Shown here: positions 5,303 to 8,116 of the stretch, one piece after another | Layout of the letters: every line of letters begins with the position of its first letter | Position numbering within the stretch: the stretch's first letter is position 1 | DNA from: Actinomycetota bacterium | Lineage (GTDB): Bacteria > Actinomycetota > Acidimicrobiia > Spongiisociales > ZC4RG35 | Direction of reading: 5' to 3' | Length of the DNA: 8,116 bases | Assembly (NCBI GenBank): GCA_027296205.1 | Contig: JAPUJM010000048.1 | Location: forward strand, 1 to 8,116 | The notes under the pieces: generated by a model | What the model saw: the letters and a program-made list of their open reading frames with translations, nothing else | Databases searched by the model: none | What the model was told of the DNA's origin: nothing | Made by a program: the position numbers and the translations under genes

Positions 5303-5803
5303 AGGATTCCCCGGCGCCTCATCGTCGCGACGATTCTCCTCTTTGCGGTTGTGACCCAAACCACCCTGTTCGGTCGGATCCGCTTCATCGCCCCCGACCT
5401 GGTGATGTTGTTCGTTATCCTTCTCGCCCTCACTCGAATTCGTCCCGAGCTCATCCTCGGAACTGCGTTTCTTTCGGGGTTGCTCGTCGATCTTCTCGGG
5501 TCGTCCCTGCTCGGGCTGCGCGCCATCGTTTTCACAACGGTCGCCTACGTTGCATTGCGGACCAGGGAGCGCGCCGAGATTGGTCGATTCGCGGTGGCGC
5601 TGTGGGCGGGGATACTCACTCTCATCGGAGTTGTTCTCCTGGTTCTCATCGGAACCCTGTTCGGGCAGACCAGCCTTTTGGGCGCGAACGTGGCAAGTCG
5701 GCTGCTCGTTGTGCCGTTGGCCAATCTGTTGCTCGCCGGTCTGGCAGGCCCCCTCTTCGTCAGGTTGGTTGACGGCGACACAACCGCGTTTCGTTTCTCA
5801 TGA
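5300..5803 (+). CDS. mreD: Rod-shape-determining protein MreD, apparent non-canonical ATC start
   Basis: MreD is a small polytopic membrane protein of the elongasome that works with MreC. From ATC at 5300 the product has 167 residues: (M)RIPRRLIVATILLFAVVTQTTLFGRIRF, then several hydrophobic helices, with the conserved LVDLLGSSLLGLRA region in the middle. The basic start, first helix and QTTLF segment are what MreD proteins normally have. The frame has a stop at 5258-5260 and no ATG, GTG or TTG before GTG 5351. Starting at 5351 would give 150 residues and remove the first membrane helix. The strong Shine-Dalgarno before 5300 supports ATC (or CTG 5297). A base error in an original ATG is the main alternative. 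The last bases overlap mrdA (ATGA). Family assignment is based on position, size and hydrophobic pattern. Confidence 0.88.
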   Translation: MRIPRRLIVATILLFAVVTQTTLFGRIRFIAPDLVMLFVILLALTRIRPELILGTAFLSGLLVDLLGSSLLGLRAIVFTTVAYVALRTRERAEIGRFAVALWAGILTLIGVVLLVLIGTLFGQTSLLGANVASRLLVVPLANLLLAGLAGPLFVRLVDGDTTAFRFS

Positions 5804-7767
5804 AATTTGCTGTCAGGCTCGGCATCCTCGGGATTGCGTTCGTCGCCATGTTCTCGGTTGTGGGGCTGCGCCTGTGGTTTGTTCAGGTTGCCGAAGGCCC
5901 GGCAATCGCACGGGCGGCCGAGGAGCAGACCTGGATCCAGAAGACGACCTACGCCCCAAGGGGAGACATCCGCGACCGCAACGGGGTTTTGCTGGCCACA
6001 AGCCGAATGGCTCCCGCAGTGGTCATAGACCGCACCTTCGTCGAGCCGGAGGAACGTGAAGATCTGATCAAGCGTCTTTCGGCGCTGCTCGCCATCGACG
6101 CCGACGAGCTCGACGCGGTCTATGAGAAGGAAGGTATCAACGCTCGCTTCCAAGTGGCCGTCGTGTCCAACGAACTCGCATATCAGATAAACGAGCTGCT
6201 CGATGTCCTTCCTGGGGTGGAGATCGCCAAGGTTCCGGAGCGTGTCTATCTGTCAGGTCCGACTCTGGCGCACGTTATCGGCCATCTCGGGCTTCCCGAC
6301 GAGGCCGAGGTCGAGGAAAACCCCGATATCGACTTGAACCTCCGGATCGGCAGGCTGGGCGTCGAGAGTGCCTATGACCAGTTTCTTCAGGGAACGTCAG
6401 GCATCTTGGAGTATCGAGTACGACGCGGCGAGATCATCGATCAAAGGCCCCCCCTTGCCCCGATTCCCGGTAACTCCCTCGAGCTCACCATTGATCTCGA
6501 CCTGCAGCAACTCGTCGAGCTTGCTCTCGAAGAGGGGATTGCCCTGTCTAATGCGGTCAAGGATGTCGACCATCTGGCCGGGGAGGACGTGTTCACCGTG
6601 ACCGAGAAGGCTGCCGCGGTTGTCCTGAATGCCAAGACCTTTGAGATTCTGGCCCTCGCCTCAGTGCCGGATTTCGATCCGCAACTGTTTGTGGAGGGAA
6701 TACACGCCGAGACCTTTGCCGAGTTGAACGAGCGAGAGGCACTGTTCAACAGGGCGATTGGTGGTCGCTACCCGCCCGCCTCGACGTTCAAGGCGATCAC
6801 ATACACGGTGATCGAGGAAGAGAATCTTCCGTTTCCTGATCGGGACGATGTCGACATACCCGACCGCCGGGTCAATTGCGACGGAAAGTTCATTCTTCCC
6901 GAGCTGGCCGACGGCTCGCAACAGGTGAAGCGCGACTGGTACGACGGTATCACCAGTTTTGGATGGCTCGATATTCACGAAGCTCTGCAGAACTCCTGCA
7001 ACAAATTCTTTTGGGCGGCAGGCCTCGGCACCTATCTAGCCTTGGACGGAACGGCGAGAGAAACAGTGATTCAGGACTGGGCCGGCGATGTCGGTTACGG
7101 GTCGGCAACTGGCATCGATCTCGGCGGTGAAGTCGACGGCACGATTCCGAGCAGAGCGGAATTCGAGCGCAGGGCGGAAATACAGAGAGATAATCCAGAC
7201 GCCGGTCTGCTGCATCCAAGTCGCCTCGCCGCGGACGGGGCCATTTGGCAGGGTGGAGATCTGATGGACTTTGCCATCGGCCAGGGAGCATTTGAGGCCA
7301 CACCTCTCCAGGTGGCGGTGTCCTATGCGGTCCTGGTCAACGGTGGGCGTGTCATGGAACCACGAGTTGTGAGTCGGGTGATTGATTCGTCCGGTGACAC
7401 GGTGGAAGAGATCACCTCGCCGCGGGTACGCACAGTCCCGATCACTTCGGCCACACGGAAATCGCTTCTAAGCGACCTGGGTCGGGTGGTGAGCTCGGGC
7501 ACGGCTCGAGCGGCGTTCCGCGACTTCGGTGACGGTCTCGATCAGATTGGTGGCAAGACAGGTACGGCAGAGATTTCCGCCAACAAGGACAACCACGCCT
7601 GGTTCGTCGGCGTTGCCCCACTAAACAGCCCGCAGTACATCGTGGTAGTTCTCGTGGAAGAAGGCGGCTCGGGTGGACGGATCGCCGCACCAGTGGCACG
7701 GCACATCCTCCAATACCTGATGGGCAACCAGCCCACCCCGATCGTTGCGGGCGAGAAGACGGACTGA
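5800..7767 (+). CDS. mrdA: Penicillin-binding protein 2, elongasome transpeptidase
   Basis: PBP2 is the class B transpeptidase that crosslinks peptidoglycan made by RodA during lateral growth; it is a beta-lactam target. The 655 residues contain a single N-terminal membrane anchor (about 5-28). A dimerisation/pedestal domain opens with APRGDIRDRNG (about 52-62). The transpeptidase domain has the three catalytic motifs: S328-T-F-K331 (nucleophile Ser328), S399-C-N401 and K586-T-G-T589. All key residues are intact and the length is normal. The ATG overlaps the mreD stop (ATGA) and has no Shine-Dalgarno, so translation is probably coupled to mreD. Its own stop overlaps the rodA start (TGATG). 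Position between mreD and rodA favours PBP2 over the division paralogue FtsI. Confidence 0.96.
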   Translation: MKFAVRLGILGIAFVAMFSVVGLRLWFVQVAEGPAIARAAEEQTWIQKTTYAPRGDIRDRNGVLLATSRMAPAVVIDRTFVEPEEREDLIKRLSALLAIDADELDAVYEKEGINARFQVAVVSNELAYQINELLDVLPGVEIAKVPERVYLSGPTLAHVIGHLGLPDEAEVEENPDIDLNLRIGRLGVESAYDQFLQGTSGILEYRVRRGEIIDQRPPLAPIPGNSLELTIDLDLQQLVELALEEGIALSNAVKDVDHLAGEDVFTVTEKAAAVVLNAKTFEILALASVPDFDPQLFVEGIHAETFAELNEREALFNRAIGGRYPPASTFKAITYTVIEEENLPFPDRDDVDIPDRRVNCDGKFILPELADGSQQVKRDWYDGITSFGWLDIHEALQNSCNKFFWAAGLGTYLALDGTARETVIQDWAGDVGYGSATGIDLGGEVDGTIPSRAEFERRAEIQRDNPDAGLLHPSRLAADGAIWQGGDLMDFAIGQGAFEATPLQVAVSYAVLVNGGRVMEPRVVSRVIDSSGDTVEEITSPRVRTVPITSATRKSLLSDLGRVVSSGTARAAFRDFGDGLDQIGGKTGTAEISANKDNHAWFVGVAPLNSPQYIVVVLVEEGGSGGRIAAPVARHILQYLMGNQPTPIVAGEKTD

Positions 7768-8116
7768 TGACTGTTCTCACCAGAATTCGCGAGGTCGCCG
7801 TTGTCCGGCGTGACAACAAGTTCGACCGCATTCTCTTCGCGACGATGCTCGCCCTTTCCGGATTCGGGTTGCTGATGATCTATTCGGCTACCCGTGACTC
7901 GGGTACCTTCTCCATGGAACGCCAGATGATATTTGTTGCGGCGGGCCTCATCATCTATCTCGTCGTTTCCAACATCGACTATCGCGAGTACCGGGGCATC
8001 GTCCCCATGATCTCGGTGGTGACCCTGTTGCTGCTTCTGGCAGTTTTCGTGTTTGATTCTGTGAACAACGTCAGCCGGTGGATCCCGCTCGGATCCTTCA
8101 ACCTGCAACCTGCGGA
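7767..8116 (+). CDS. rodA: RodA, SEDS peptidoglycan glycosyltransferase (3' truncated by window edge)
   Basis: RodA polymerises lipid II into glycan strands in complex with PBP2. Only the first 116 codons are in the window. They show a basic cytoplasmic start (MTVLTRIREVAVVRRDNKFDR), a first membrane helix followed by LMIYSATRD, two further hydrophobic segments, and the beginning of the SEDS signature, SRWIPLGSFNLQPA, where family members have RWI-LG-----QP-E. The start codon shares one base with the mrdA stop (TGATG), indicating coupled translation with its working partner. The family signature and the neighbour mrdA support RodA over FtsW; the rest of the gene lies outside. Confidence 0.93.
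   Translation, partial: MTVLTRIREVAVVRRDNKFDRILFATMLALSGFGLLMIYSATRDSGTFSMERQMIFVAAGLIIYLVVSNIDYREYRGIVPMISVVTLLLLLAVFVFDSVNNVSRWIPLGSFNLQPA

Noticed and set aside
5179..5772. 197-codon plus-strand frame across mreC and mreD
   Set aside because: It is very rich in Arg, Pro and Ser, typical of an out-of-frame read of high-GC coding DNA, and overlaps two well-supported genes.
1..8116. A novel defence, toxin-antitoxin or mobile-element system
   Set aside because: No transposase, integrase, nuclease, toxin-antitoxin pair or reverse transcriptase is visible on either strand; the gene content is surface proteins, folC, ndk and the rod-shape cluster.

Overview
The window reads as a high-GC actinobacterial chromosome. 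The order folC, ndk, mreB, mreC, mreD, mrdA (PBP2), rodA is the conserved actinobacterial arrangement. Protein style (Thr/Pro-rich surface proteins with an LPFTG sorting signal, a Thr-rich MreC tail, several starts without a Shine-Dalgarno) would fit a member of the class Acidimicrobiia, but that placement is an inference. All supported genes are on the + strand.

Positions 1-1514 are an accessory-looking region. It holds the 3' end of one LPFTG-anchored surface protein gene (1-384), a 320-base noncoding interval (385-704), and a second, complete LPFTG surface protein gene (705-1421). The two genes are diverged tandem paralogues. Each ends in the same module: LPFTG/membrane-anchor codons, a 46-base untranslated block that can fold into a hairpin, a strong intrinsic terminator, and the words ATGGACTA. 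In copy 2 that ATG is the real start of folC. In copy 1 it is followed by stop codons, yet it keeps recognisable remains of the first folC codons. This suggests the surface-protein unit was duplicated together with the very start of folC. The untranslated part of the module is much better conserved than the coding part. The second gene is preceded by a TTGACA box and a perfect 17-base palindrome that could be an operator.

Positions 1515-3246 hold two housekeeping genes: folC (folate synthesis and polyglutamylation) and ndk (nucleoside diphosphate kinase). Positions 3327-8116 hold the rod-shape (elongasome) cluster: mreB, mreC, mreD, the class B penicillin-binding protein mrdA and the start of rodA, which is cut by the window edge. 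A good -10 box before mreB suggests its own promoter. From mreC onward the genes are tightly packed (TGATC, ATGA and TGATG overlaps), as expected for one mRNA with translational coupling. MreB filaments, the MreC/MreD membrane scaffold, the PBP2 transpeptidase and the RodA glycosyltransferase together build the lateral cell wall.

The mre cluster itself is ordinary in content. The points deserving a second look are the duplicated 3' module with its folC relic, the terminator hairpin that ends on the base before the folC start codon, the operator-like palindrome, and mreD, which has no ATG, GTG or TTG where its protein should begin and appears to start at ATC. I saw no CRISPR array, tRNA, rRNA, transposase or defence-type system here.
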